Shown here piece after piece: positions 14,299 through 21,215 of a stretch of DNA of 21,333 nucleotides. Within the stretch, counting starts at the first letter, position 1. Each line of letters opens with the position of its first letter. A program made the translations under genes and the position numbers. This stretch comes from Oscillospiraceae bacterium (GTDB lineage Bacteria; Bacillota; Clostridia; Oscillospirales; Ruminococcaceae): the NCBI GenBank assembly GCA_900768705.1, contig CAAGEB010000166.1, positions 1 through 21,333 of the forward strand, in the 5' to 3' direction. The notes under the pieces are model-generated. The model was not told where the DNA came from. It saw only the letters and a program-made list of their open reading frames with translations, and did not search any database.

Positions 14299-14910
14299 AT
14301 GGAAAACACGGCAAAAATGCCCGAAAAGGGCAAAAAGACAGGCACGGGTACGATCGTTGGAATCGGACTGCTGACGGCAATTGTTATTATCCTGCAGTTT
14401 GTTTCAATGGGTTTGCGCTTCGGGCCGTTCAGCATTACGCTCACCCTTGTACCGATAGTAGTCGGAGCGGCACTATACGGCTGGAAAGCGGGAGCGTGGC
14501 TTGGACTTGTGTTCGGAGCGGCGGTTCTGCTGACAGGAGACGCCAATGCGTTTCTTGCAATTAACATTCCGGGAACGATAATCACCGTGCTGGTTAAAGG
14601 TGCGGCGGCAGGTTTGTGTGCAGGCGTGGTTTATCGGCTGATATGCAAAAAAAGCCGTATTGCGGCGGTGATTGCGGCGGCTGTTACCGCACCGGTTGTA
14701 AACACGGGAGTATTTCTGATCGGCTGCTCTGTATTCTTCCTTGATACATTGAAGGAATGGGGAGCGGGAATGGGCTTTGATAATGTTGTTGCCTATATGT
14801 TCGTAGGTCTTGTGGGTCCGAACATCTTTATTGAACTGGGAACAAACCTTATACTAAACCCGGCAATCGTCCAGATTATCAATATCGGAAAGAAAAAGCT
14901 GAAAAAGTGA
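14299..14910 (+). CDS. ECF transporter S component, probable pantothenate transporter
   Basis: This 203-residue integral membrane protein has about six hydrophobic segments (about 18-38, 46-63, 67-82, 88-113, 120-146, 162-196). The pattern of VGAALYGWKAGAWLGLVFGA and TAPVVNTGVFLIGC is that of substrate-binding S components of energy-coupling factor vitamin transporters. S components partner with an EcfT and two EcfA ATPases; none of these is in the window, so it would use a shared module encoded elsewhere. Location directly after coaX suggests a PanT-like pantothenate specificity; this is inference from context. The ATG at 14299 has AAAGGAG upstream. An in-frame start at 14218 is rejected since the added residues lie in a hairpin-rich spacer. 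A terminator follows at 14937. Confidence 0.85.
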   Translation: MENTAKMPEKGKKTGTGTIVGIGLLTAIVIILQFVSMGLRFGPFSITLTLVPIVVGAALYGWKAGAWLGLVFGAAVLLTGDANAFLAINIPGTIITVLVKGAAAGLCAGVVYRLICKKSRIAAVIAAAVTAPVVNTGVFLIGCSVFFLDTLKEWGAGMGFDNVVAYMFVGLVGPNIFIELGTNLILNPAIVQIINIGKKKLKK

Positions 14911-14936
14911 TTTCCGGTGTTATACAGAGTATTAAA

Positions 14937-14972
14937 AAGAGGGAGTCCGAAAAGCTCCCTCTTACTGTTTGT
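14937..14972 (+). terminator. Terminator after the coaX unit
   Basis: AAGAGGGAG (14937-14945) pairs perfectly with CTCCCTCTT (14955-14963) across a 9-nt loop, followed by the moderate T-tract ACTGTTTGTT. It lies 27 nt after the S-component stop. Its arms are identical to those of the terminator at 15333-15358. Confidence 0.75.
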
Positions 14973-15332
14973 TGGAGTCGGGTACCCCGACGGGGCGGCA
15001 AGCCGCTTTTTCCCAACGGTACTCTGCAATGTGTATTAGTCTGTGCCTGTAAGGGCAGCGTAACGCTGCGGGTAATTCCCAACGGTACTCTGCAATATGG
15101 ATTAGTTTGTGCCTGTAAGGTAATCAGTCTGCACAGACCAGAAAGGCGGTGGCGCGGGGGCGAAGCCCCCGATCGGGTTAAGGGTACGAAGTACCCTTCT
15201 ATCGCCCCCTTCCCCATCGGGGAAGGGGGCAACACGATGTTGCACGGTGACCGCCCGAGCGCAGCACGACGCTGCGCATTAAAGGCGGTCACACAGTTAG
15301 GGGGATAGGGGCTTAGAAAAGAACAAACTGAT
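14964..15332. repeat. Palindrome and direct-repeat mosaic (block 2)
   Basis: This is the same type of intergenic mosaic as at 9067. It contains GTCGGG-TAC-CCCGAC (about 14978-14992), a GGCGGCAAGCCGC copy shared with block 1, two diverged copies of the TTCCCAACGGTAC module (15010-15054 and 15076-15142), GCAGCG-TAA-CGCTGC (about 15055-15069), GGGGGC-GAA-GCCCCC, AAGGGTAC-GAA-GTACCCTT, a GCCCCCTTCCCC/GGGGAAGGGGGC stem (about 15204-15230), GCAACA-CGA-TGTTGC (about 15229-15243), and a two-level stem with GTGACCGCC (15247-15255) pairing with GGCGGTCAC (15284-15292) around GCGCAGC/GCTGCGC. It has no gene. A minus-strand ORF across it is an artefact of the repeats. Confidence 0.8.
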
Positions 15333-15368
15333 AAGAGGGAGCGTAAAATCTCCCTCTTTTCTTATTTG
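15333..15368. terminator. Bidirectional terminator between convergent units
   Basis: AAGAGGGAG (15333-15341) pairs with CTCCCTCTT (15350-15358). The plus-strand side has TTCTTATTT; the minus-strand side starts 3 nt after the stop of the desuccinylase-like gene and has a weaker TTATCAGTTTGTT tract. It probably ends the lysC-thyA operon and blocks read-through from block 2. Confidence 0.75.
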
Positions 15369-16297
15369 TGAAGTCTTTTTATAATCTTATAGATGAGCAT
15401 ATTCTCTGACACCAGAGGCTTCTTGTGAGCAAAAAAGATTATTCCGTCGATAGGAGCTTCAATATTGCACAAAACCTCACCTTCGTAGGGATGTATTACC
15501 TGAGCAAGAATATCGCCCTTCTGCACTTCATCACCGACATGACAAAGCTCACGGTAAATACCTGCCGCAGTGCTTCGCACATTCAGCATTTCATCCTCTT
15601 CAAGTATTGTACCCATATATCCGCCGTGGCATTTATACTTGATTATTCCCATTCTGGACAAAAATCTGAGTACCGCAGAAACACCCATTTCCGCAGACTG
15701 CTCGTTGATTTCCTCCTTGGCACCCGTATAAACCGAAAATGCCGCCGTACTGGAAATCTGCCAGTTGAAATTCAGCGTGGATTTGTCCAGTGCGGAGGGA
15801 TTTCGGAGAATAACATAGGGCAATCCGAAAAGATTTGCCAGCGATGTATTCTCCTTGGTGGTTTTCATCATTCTCACATGAGGCACAAAAGCTCCGGGTA
15901 TGTAAAATGATGCAAACTGCACGCCGAATTTGTACTGCCTGATTTCCTCCAGAACCCCTGCTGCAATTCTCTGGGTAGTTTCCCCGTCCTTGTCTCCCGG
16001 GAACATACGGTTCATATCGGTATTGTCCAGACACCAGAACCGTTTCCCCACATTGAGGGAATAATTATTGAGAGACGGGATAACGAGAATCTCTCTGTCG
16101 TGAACTATGCTGCCGTGCTTCTCCATCTGGGAAAGAATCTTCACCAGCTGGCTGCACATATACAGCTGCTGTATTTCATCTCCCCGCAGTGCGCCTATGA
16201 TGCAACAGCTTTTTTCACCTTTCCCGAAGCGATATCCCGTTACACGGAAATCATCACGGTACAGCCCCGAAAGGCTGAATAAAACCTCTTTTTTCAT
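15362..16297 (-). CDS. Succinylglutamate desuccinylase/aspartoacylase-like protein, zinc site altered
   Basis: This 311-residue protein resembles the AstE/AspA branch of the M14 carboxypeptidase fold. GALRGDE (35-41) stands where the family has xHGxE, and NVGKRFWCLDNTDMNRMFPG (82-101) matches the N-x-R...D-x-NR-x-FPG substrate-binding segment. The C-terminal beta domain (about 225-305) has GDEVQKGDILAQV and APIDGIIFF, as in AstE2-type proteins. Two of the three zinc ligands are not where expected: the first His is R38, and the DLH segment reads FGVQFAS (124-130). E41 remains and H140 might substitute. It may be a divergent amidohydrolase or a non-catalytic binding protein. The ATG has only a weak upstream site (AGGAAATTGG) and follows ybaK by 30 nt, as last gene of the operon. 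Confidence 0.82.
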   Translation of the reverse strand: MKKEVLFSLSGLYRDDFRVTGYRFGKGEKSCCIIGALRGDEIQQLYMCSQLVKILSQMEKHGSIVHDREILVIPSLNNYSLNVGKRFWCLDNTDMNRMFPGDKDGETTQRIAAGVLEEIRQYKFGVQFASFYIPGAFVPHVRMMKTTKENTSLANLFGLPYVILRNPSALDKSTLNFNWQISSTAAFSVYTGAKEEINEQSAEMGVSAVLRFLSRMGIIKYKCHGGYMGTILEEDEMLNVRSTAAGIYRELCHVGDEVQKGDILAQVIHPYEGEVLCNIEAPIDGIIFFAHKKPLVSENMLIYKIIKRLHK

Positions 16298-16327
16298 AAA
16301 GCAATTACCAATTTCCTATATTATTGC

Positions 16328-16807
16328 TTATACATCGGCAGAGGGCAGCTTTCCCACATCAATCCATCCGGAAAATCCCGAACACATTTCCAGCTCCGGC
16401 AATGTCAGCTCAATAGCGTTGTTGGATTCTCCGCAGGCGGGAAACACCGTATCGAACCGCTTCAATGATTCGTCCAGATATACGGTCACTCCCTCATTTA
16501 CACCAAAGGGGCATACTCCGCCGACCTGCTGACCCACCAGCTCAACTACCTGCTCTGCCATAAGCATTTTTGCCTTTGTATGAAATTCTGCCTTGAATTT
16601 GGGATTGTCAACCTTTACATCCCCCGCTGCAACAATCATAATCGGCTTATCATTTACCATAAAGGTAAGGGATTTGGCAATTCTCGCAGGCTCGCAGCCC
16701 AGAGCCTGCGCCGCCAGTTCCACCGTTGCGCTGCTTTGCGTAAAGGTTTTTACTCTGTCTGCAAGCCCGAATTTTTCAAGATGCTTCTTTGCTTTTTCCG
16801 CTGACAT
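16328..16807 (-). CDS. YbaK/ProX-type aminoacyl-tRNA deacylase
   Basis: This 159-residue protein belongs to the YbaK/EbsC family, which hydrolyses mischarged tRNA such as Cys-tRNA-Pro or Ala-tRNA-Pro. The core is present: TVELAAQALGCEPARIAKSLTFMV (29-51) with the conserved lysine K45, and the glycine loop GGVCPFGV (96-103). An IELTLPELEMCSGF segment near the C-terminus is typical of the clostridial subgroup. Length is that of a stand-alone protein, not the insertion domain of prolyl-tRNA synthetase. Exact substrate is not decidable. The ATG has AGGAG 9 nt upstream. The NYN gene ends 17 nt upstream, so they are cotranscribed. Confidence 0.92.
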   Translation of the reverse strand: MSAEKAKKHLEKFGLADRVKTFTQSSATVELAAQALGCEPARIAKSLTFMVNDKPIMIVAAGDVKVDNPKFKAEFHTKAKMLMAEQVVELVGQQVGGVCPFGVNEGVTVYLDESLKRFDTVFPACGESNNAIELTLPELEMCSGFSGWIDVGKLPSADV

Positions 16808-16824
16808 AGCTTTACTCCTGTTTT

Positions 16825-18642
16825 TTATTCCGCTTCCACATAGTAGCGGGTTGCCTTAACGCCGTCAATAGCGTTGATAAAATCAATAAACTTTGAATAG
16901 CCGTAATCGGTAAAATCAAAACTCTCAAATTTCTTCCGAATACCGACGGTCAAAGCCTTCACGCTGCATTTACCTTTACTGCGGACAATATCATATACAT
17001 ACTGCTCGATTTCCTCGGTGCGCTTTGCAAAATCCTCATCAATATAGAGAATTCCCAGCTTCAGCGTCACGCCGGCAACGCCGCCCAGCAGGCTTTTCAG
17101 TGATCTGAACCCCAGCTGCTTGAGATAATCCTCTCCGAATGAGCCTTTCAGAATTTTCCCGAGTTTGGTAAGTGGAATTCCATTCTTGCTCTGTGCCGCT
17201 CTGGTCTGAATTTCCCGTTTCACAAGGTTCAAATCCGGCTTTCCGTATTGTTCCTCTGCCTGTGGCAATTCTTCTGACTGTGTTTCCTCCGCTTCGGCAT
17301 TTTCAACGGTATCGATAGTCTTTGCCTCAGCCTTTGCAGCGGTATTATCGGTAAGGACGGGTGTATTCGTAAGCTTTGGCTTGCGTCCCCGCTTAGAATT
17401 GGCAAATACATGGTTGGAAGCGACTTTAACCGCCGTTACGGACAGCACTGCCGTGGCAAAATCATCATATCCCAGATCGGAAATATAAGTTTTTCCGTAC
17501 TTTTCCATCAGCATATTGTTCAGCTGACCAAGATTGCCGCCGTTGGGCATATTTTCAGCAGCATAGCTGCGGACATCTTCGATAAAGGCTTCCCGGGTAA
17601 TTTTAACTGCGGAATTTTTTGACGGCGCAGCTTTTTTGTCATCCGCTTCGGTGGCTTTAACCGATTTCTGCTGCGGAGGATTATTCCCTGCGGTTTCCGT
17701 AACTGCCGCATTATCCCGATTACGGGAATCGGTTTCGTCCTTCACTGCCAGTGCCACAACATTGTTCATACGGGAAAGCTGCGGCTGATTATCAATAAAC
17801 CGTGCCAACCGTTTTGACCCGAACCGGGAAAAATCGATCTTGCCGAATACGCCGGTAATATACTGCTCGATACGGCACAGATCCTCCTGACCTCCGCCTT
17901 TCCGCCTGAGATACTCCACAATAACATTGACAATTTCACTTTCTGAAGGAGCATTCTGGGTGCGAACAGAAGAAACGGGGCTGCCCGCTTTCTTTTTCAG
18001 CGTGACGAATGTATTGGTTCGTTTCAGCTCAGGAAAGCTGTCAATAAACCCGGAAAATCTGTTATAACCCAAGGAATCAAAATCTATGCTTCCGAATTTT
18101 GATGTGAGATAACCGGAAATTTTCAGCAGATCCAACCGTCCGTCGTCATTTTCCCGTACATAATCCAGCACGGTTTTCCGTATAGTATTTTCATCATAGC
18201 TGACGGCAGGTTCGCATACCTGATTAAGATAGCTGAAATGGTGACAGCTGGAAGTAAAAGCCAGAGGGGTTTTCACTTCGCCGATACCCACAACCAGCTT
18301 ACCCGCTTCACGAAGCCTTATTGCCAGACGAGTAAAATCGGAATCGCTCGTTACCAGCACAAATCCGTCCACATCGCCGGTATAGAGAATATCCATAGCG
18401 TCGATGATCATTGAAAAATCGGTGGCATTTTTCCCTGAAATGTAGCAGGTTTGCTGTACCGGCATAATGGAATTGTTCAGTGCAGGATAATGCCAACCGT
18501 TGCCGCCCTTTTCCCAGTCGCCGTAAATCCGCTTATAGGTAAGCTCGCCGTATTTTCCAGCTTCCTGAAGAATGAATTGCGCATACTTGGCGGAAACATT
18601 GTCGCTGTCGATAAGAAGCGCGAGTTTTTTCTCTTCGTTCAT
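16825..18642 (-). CDS. NYN-domain (PIN-like) protein with five LOTUS/OST-HTH-like repeats
   Basis: This 605-residue protein starts with a NYN domain (about 1-142), a PIN-like RNase fold of the LabA/DUF88 family. Acidic residues expected at the metal site are visible: D12, D14 in LLIDSDN, D81 or D84, and D100 and D102 in VTSDSDF. Five related segments follow at about 149-216, 232-299, 348-415, 470-535 and 541-602. Each has a helical start, a KFGSIDFDSLGYNRFSGFI-type middle and a short strand pair, as in OST-HTH/LOTUS domains. Linkers are Glu/Ala/Lys-rich, and KRGRKPK at 417-423 looks like an AT-hook. LOTUS domains bind RNA or protein partners, so an RNA-directed nuclease is plausible. The ATG at 18642 follows GGGAG; the upstream TTG is rejected since it overlaps that site. 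It lies 34 nt after thyA in the operon. Confidence 0.88.
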   Translation of the reverse strand: MNEEKKLALLIDSDNVSAKYAQFILQEAGKYGELTYKRIYGDWEKGGNGWHYPALNNSIMPVQQTCYISGKNATDFSMIIDAMDILYTGDVDGFVLVTSDSDFTRLAIRLREAGKLVVGIGEVKTPLAFTSSCHHFSYLNQVCEPAVSYDENTIRKTVLDYVRENDDGRLDLLKISGYLTSKFGSIDFDSLGYNRFSGFIDSFPELKRTNTFVTLKKKAGSPVSSVRTQNAPSESEIVNVIVEYLRRKGGGQEDLCRIEQYITGVFGKIDFSRFGSKRLARFIDNQPQLSRMNNVVALAVKDETDSRNRDNAAVTETAGNNPPQQKSVKATEADDKKAAPSKNSAVKITREAFIEDVRSYAAENMPNGGNLGQLNNMLMEKYGKTYISDLGYDDFATAVLSVTAVKVASNHVFANSKRGRKPKLTNTPVLTDNTAAKAEAKTIDTVENAEAEETQSEELPQAEEQYGKPDLNLVKREIQTRAAQSKNGIPLTKLGKILKGSFGEDYLKQLGFRSLKSLLGGVAGVTLKLGILYIDEDFAKRTEEIEQYVYDIVRSKGKCSVKALTVGIRKKFESFDFTDYGYSKFIDFINAIDGVKATRYYVEAE

Positions 18643-18676
18643 AAATACTCCCAAAGCTCTTTTTCAATTGACAAAA

Positions 18677-19504
18677 TCAGATTGCAACTTCGATTTTTTC
18701 ATCAAAATCATGATATAAATAATTTTCTGCCGTAAAGCTGTTTTTCGTAAATTGGTAAAAATCAGTAATATCCTCCACCTTCATCTCCGGTGCCGGAAAG
18801 GGCTTTTTCTCAATAAGCCGCTTTACAATGTCAATGTGTCGGTCATAAATATGTGCGTCGGCAATAACATGAACCAGCTCTCCCGGCTTAAGACCGCTCG
18901 CCTTTGCAAACATTATCAGAAGTGCGGAATACTGGCACACATTCCAGTTGCTTGCCGTAAGCATATCCTGTGAACGCTGATTGAGAATAGCGTTGAGCCT
19001 TCCTCCGCTGACATTCAGCGTAAAGGAATATGCGCAGGGCGCAAGCGCCATTTCATTCAGGTCATGATGATTGTACATATTCAGCAATATGCGGCGGGAA
19101 GCGGGATTATGCTTCAGATCGTACAGAACCCTATCCACCTGGTCGAAATCGCCCTCAGGATAGTGGTGCTTTACGCACATCTGATAGCCGTATGCTTTGC
19201 CGATAGAACCGTTTTCATCTGCCCATGCGTCCCAGATATGAGATGAAAGTAAATGGATATCATTGGATTTTTTCTGATAAATCCACAGTATTTCCTCAAT
19301 AGCCGAGCGGTAATAGCACCGCCGCAGCGTCATAAGAGGAAACTCCTTTGATAAATCGTAACGATTTATCAAAGCAAACTTTTTTATTGTGTGAGCGGGA
19401 GTTCCGTCCTCCCAGTGGGGTCGGACATTCATTCCCTCATCGGACACGCCGTTTTGCAGAATATCCCTGCAATTCTGTATGAAAATATCATCTGCTATAC
19501 TCAT
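18677..19504 (-). CDS. thyA: Thymidylate synthase
   Basis: This 275-residue enzyme converts dUMP to dTMP with methylenetetrahydrofolate. The nucleophile is C157 in LAPCAYSF, the phosphate-binding arginine pair is SRRILL (136-141), QRSQD (176-180) contacts the substrate, N188 takes the place of the usual PFN asparagine, and DAHIYDRHID (216-225) closes the active site. The residue after the catalytic Cys is Ala rather than the usual His, and SNWNV replaces GLPFN, so it belongs to a divergent bacterial subgroup. All core residues needed for dUMP binding seem present. The ATG follows an AAAGGGG site at a longish distance (about 15 nt). No dihydrofolate reductase gene is adjacent. It lies 63 nt after lysC in the operon. 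Confidence 0.93.
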   Translation of the reverse strand: MSIADDIFIQNCRDILQNGVSDEGMNVRPHWEDGTPAHTIKKFALINRYDLSKEFPLMTLRRCYYRSAIEEILWIYQKKSNDIHLLSSHIWDAWADENGSIGKAYGYQMCVKHHYPEGDFDQVDRVLYDLKHNPASRRILLNMYNHHDLNEMALAPCAYSFTLNVSGGRLNAILNQRSQDMLTASNWNVCQYSALLIMFAKASGLKPGELVHVIADAHIYDRHIDIVKRLIEKKPFPAPEMKVEDITDFYQFTKNSFTAENYLYHDFDEKIEVAI

Positions 19505-19567
19505 AACCCGATTATCCGCACCCCTTTCCGAAAGAATTATCAGCTCTTGTCACCGAAAACGAACCCA

Positions 19568-20893
19568 TCAAACCTGTTCGCTGGTGATAAACACATCGTA
19601 AATAACCTGAATTGCCCTCTCAAAGTCCTTTTCATCGATACCGACAATAATGTTAAGCTCGCTGGAACCCTGATCTATCATTCTGATATTGATGTCCGCA
19701 TGTGAAAGTGCGGCAAATACACGGGTTGCCGTACCCTTTGCGGATTTCATTCCCCGTCCCACAACGGCGATAAGTGCCAGCCCGTCGATTATCTCAAAGT
19801 GATCGGGGTGTACGGTTTCCTTCAGTCTTGCAACCAGCTTATCCCGCTGACCGTCCAACTCCTTTGAGTTTACCACAACGCTGACGGTATCAATTCCTGT
19901 GGGAATATGCTCCGGGAAAATCTCATGGTTTTCCAGAACCTGCAAAAGCTTTCTCATAAAGCCCTTTTCGGAATTCATTCTGTCCTTTTCTATGGAGATT
20001 ACGGAGAAATCCTTCTTTCCCGCAATGCCCGTAATAAGGTACTTGGCAGGAGAATCCTTTGCGGAAGGTACGATAAGCGTGCCCTTGTCCTGCGGAGCGT
20101 TGGTATTCTTGATATTGATAGGAATATTTGCGCTTCTCACAGGGAAAATTGCGTCCTCGTGCAGAACGCCCGCTCCCATATAGGAAAGCTCACGAAGCTC
20201 TGAATAGGTGATAACCTCAATTCCCTCGGGATTTTTTACAATTCTCGGATCGGCAACAAGGAAGCCGCTTACATCTGTCCAGTTTTCATACAGAGAAGCT
20301 CCCACCGCTTTTGCAACAACCGAACCGGTAAAATCGCTTCCGCCTCTGGAGAAGGTTTTGACGGAACCGTCGGGCATTGCGCCGTAAAAGCCCGGAATAA
20401 CCGCTTTGGGTGTTCTGTCGAGAATTGCGCCCAGGCAGGCGTTAGTCACATCTCCGTCGAAATTTCCCTTATTGTCAAAGAAAATTCCCTTTGCCGCATC
20501 TACGAAGGTATATCCCAGATAGTTTGCCAGCACAATTCCGCTGAGGTATTCGCCTCTGGAGGCGGCATAATCTCTGTTTGCTCCTGCCATAAAATCGGAG
20601 CCGATTTTTACATACTCGTCCTCCAGAGAAAGGGAAAGACCCAACTCTCTGATAATTCCGTCGTAGCGCTCACGAACCGGGGCAAATGCCTTTGCGAAAT
20701 CCTCGCCGGTTACAACTCTTTCATAGCATTGATACAGCAGATCGGTAACCTTTGTATCCTCGGGAAACCGTTTGCCCGGCGCAGAGGGAACCACATAGCA
20801 TCTTTCCGGGTCTGCGTGAATGATATCGGCAACCTTTCTGAACTGTTTTGCGTCCGCAAGGGAGCTGCCTCCGAATTTAACCACTTTGCTCAT
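19568..20893 (-). CDS. lysC: Aspartate kinase
   Basis: This 441-residue enzyme phosphorylates aspartate, the first step to lysine, threonine, methionine and diaminopimelate. The amino acid kinase domain (about 1-285) has KFGGSSLADA at 6-15 and SRGGSDFTGSVVAKA, both signatures of the family, with VSGFLVADPRIV following. Two ACT domains (about 300-441) should bind effector amino acids; the second contains VGRGMKSAKGTATRVF and MIDQGSSELNIIVGI. Length fits the clostridial monofunctional type. The ATG at 20893 follows AGAAAGG at long spacing. The promoter at 20951 leaves a leader of only about 50 nt, too short for a lysine riboswitch. It is the first gene of the minus-strand run ending with the desuccinylase-like gene. 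Confidence 0.95.
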   Translation of the reverse strand: MSKVVKFGGSSLADAKQFRKVADIIHADPERCYVVPSAPGKRFPEDTKVTDLLYQCYERVVTGEDFAKAFAPVRERYDGIIRELGLSLSLEDEYVKIGSDFMAGANRDYAASRGEYLSGIVLANYLGYTFVDAAKGIFFDNKGNFDGDVTNACLGAILDRTPKAVIPGFYGAMPDGSVKTFSRGGSDFTGSVVAKAVGASLYENWTDVSGFLVADPRIVKNPEGIEVITYSELRELSYMGAGVLHEDAIFPVRSANIPINIKNTNAPQDKGTLIVPSAKDSPAKYLITGIAGKKDFSVISIEKDRMNSEKGFMRKLLQVLENHEIFPEHIPTGIDTVSVVVNSKELDGQRDKLVARLKETVHPDHFEIIDGLALIAVVGRGMKSAKGTATRVFAALSHADINIRMIDQGSSELNIIVGIDEKDFERAIQVIYDVFITSEQV

Positions 20894-20950
20894 AGTACAA
20901 TACTGCCTTTCTGAAGACTCTTTCGAGCCTATTTATAAACATATACATCT

Positions 20951-20979
20951 ATTTTAACATATCCGTCACAAAAAATCAA
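20951..20979 (-). promoter_or_regulatory. Sigma-A promoter of the lysC operon
   Basis: On the minus strand, TTGATT (20979-20974), a 17-nt spacer and TAAAAT (20956-20951), with TG one base before the -10, form an extended -10 promoter. It would start transcription near 20944. Confidence 0.65.
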
Positions 20980-21148
20980 TAGCTTTCCCGCAATAAATCG
21001 TTTTTTTGACGAGACAAAAACGGATGGTTTATGCCGGAGTATGAGCATTGTCATCACAAATCATAGCCTGCCTTAAATTTGTAACGGAAATTGTATAAAA
21101 AACATTCGCAATATTCCGGAATAAGCGGCAAAAGCCTCAAATGTGTGA
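20980..21148. other. Intergenic stretch with no recognisable feature
   Basis: I see no gene, terminator or convincing promoter. A short palindrome, ATTCCGGAAT (about 21113-21122), is the only structure noticed. Confidence 0.4.
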
Positions 21149-21170
21149 CAATAACAGGGTCTTGTTATTG
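21149..21170 (+). promoter_or_regulatory. Palindromic candidate operator overlapping a -35 box
   Basis: CAATAACA (21149-21156) is the exact reverse complement of TGTTATTG (21163-21170), with a 6-nt centre. The right arm shares its last three bases with the -35 box at 21168, the usual place for a repressor site. Confidence 0.4.
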
Positions 21171-21196
21171 ACTTTTCCCGACAAATAAGCTATAAT
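21168..21196 (+). promoter_or_regulatory. Sigma-A promoter reading out of the window
   Basis: TTGACT (21168-21173), a 17-nt spacer and TATAAT (21191-21196) form a near-consensus promoter. A GGAGGG (21202-21207) follows, but no start codon lies at normal distance: the repeat begins at 21216. Confidence 0.7.
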
Positions 21197-21215
21197 TACT
21201 GTGGAGGGTTATATT

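Noticed and set aside
14879..15292. Minus-strand ORF of 137 codons
   Set aside because: It overlaps the panT-like gene end, a terminator and block 2. Its repeated peptide comes from the DNA repeats.
20894..20944. Lysine riboswitch in front of lysC
   Set aside because: The promoter leaves only about 50 nt of leader, far shorter than a lysine riboswitch.
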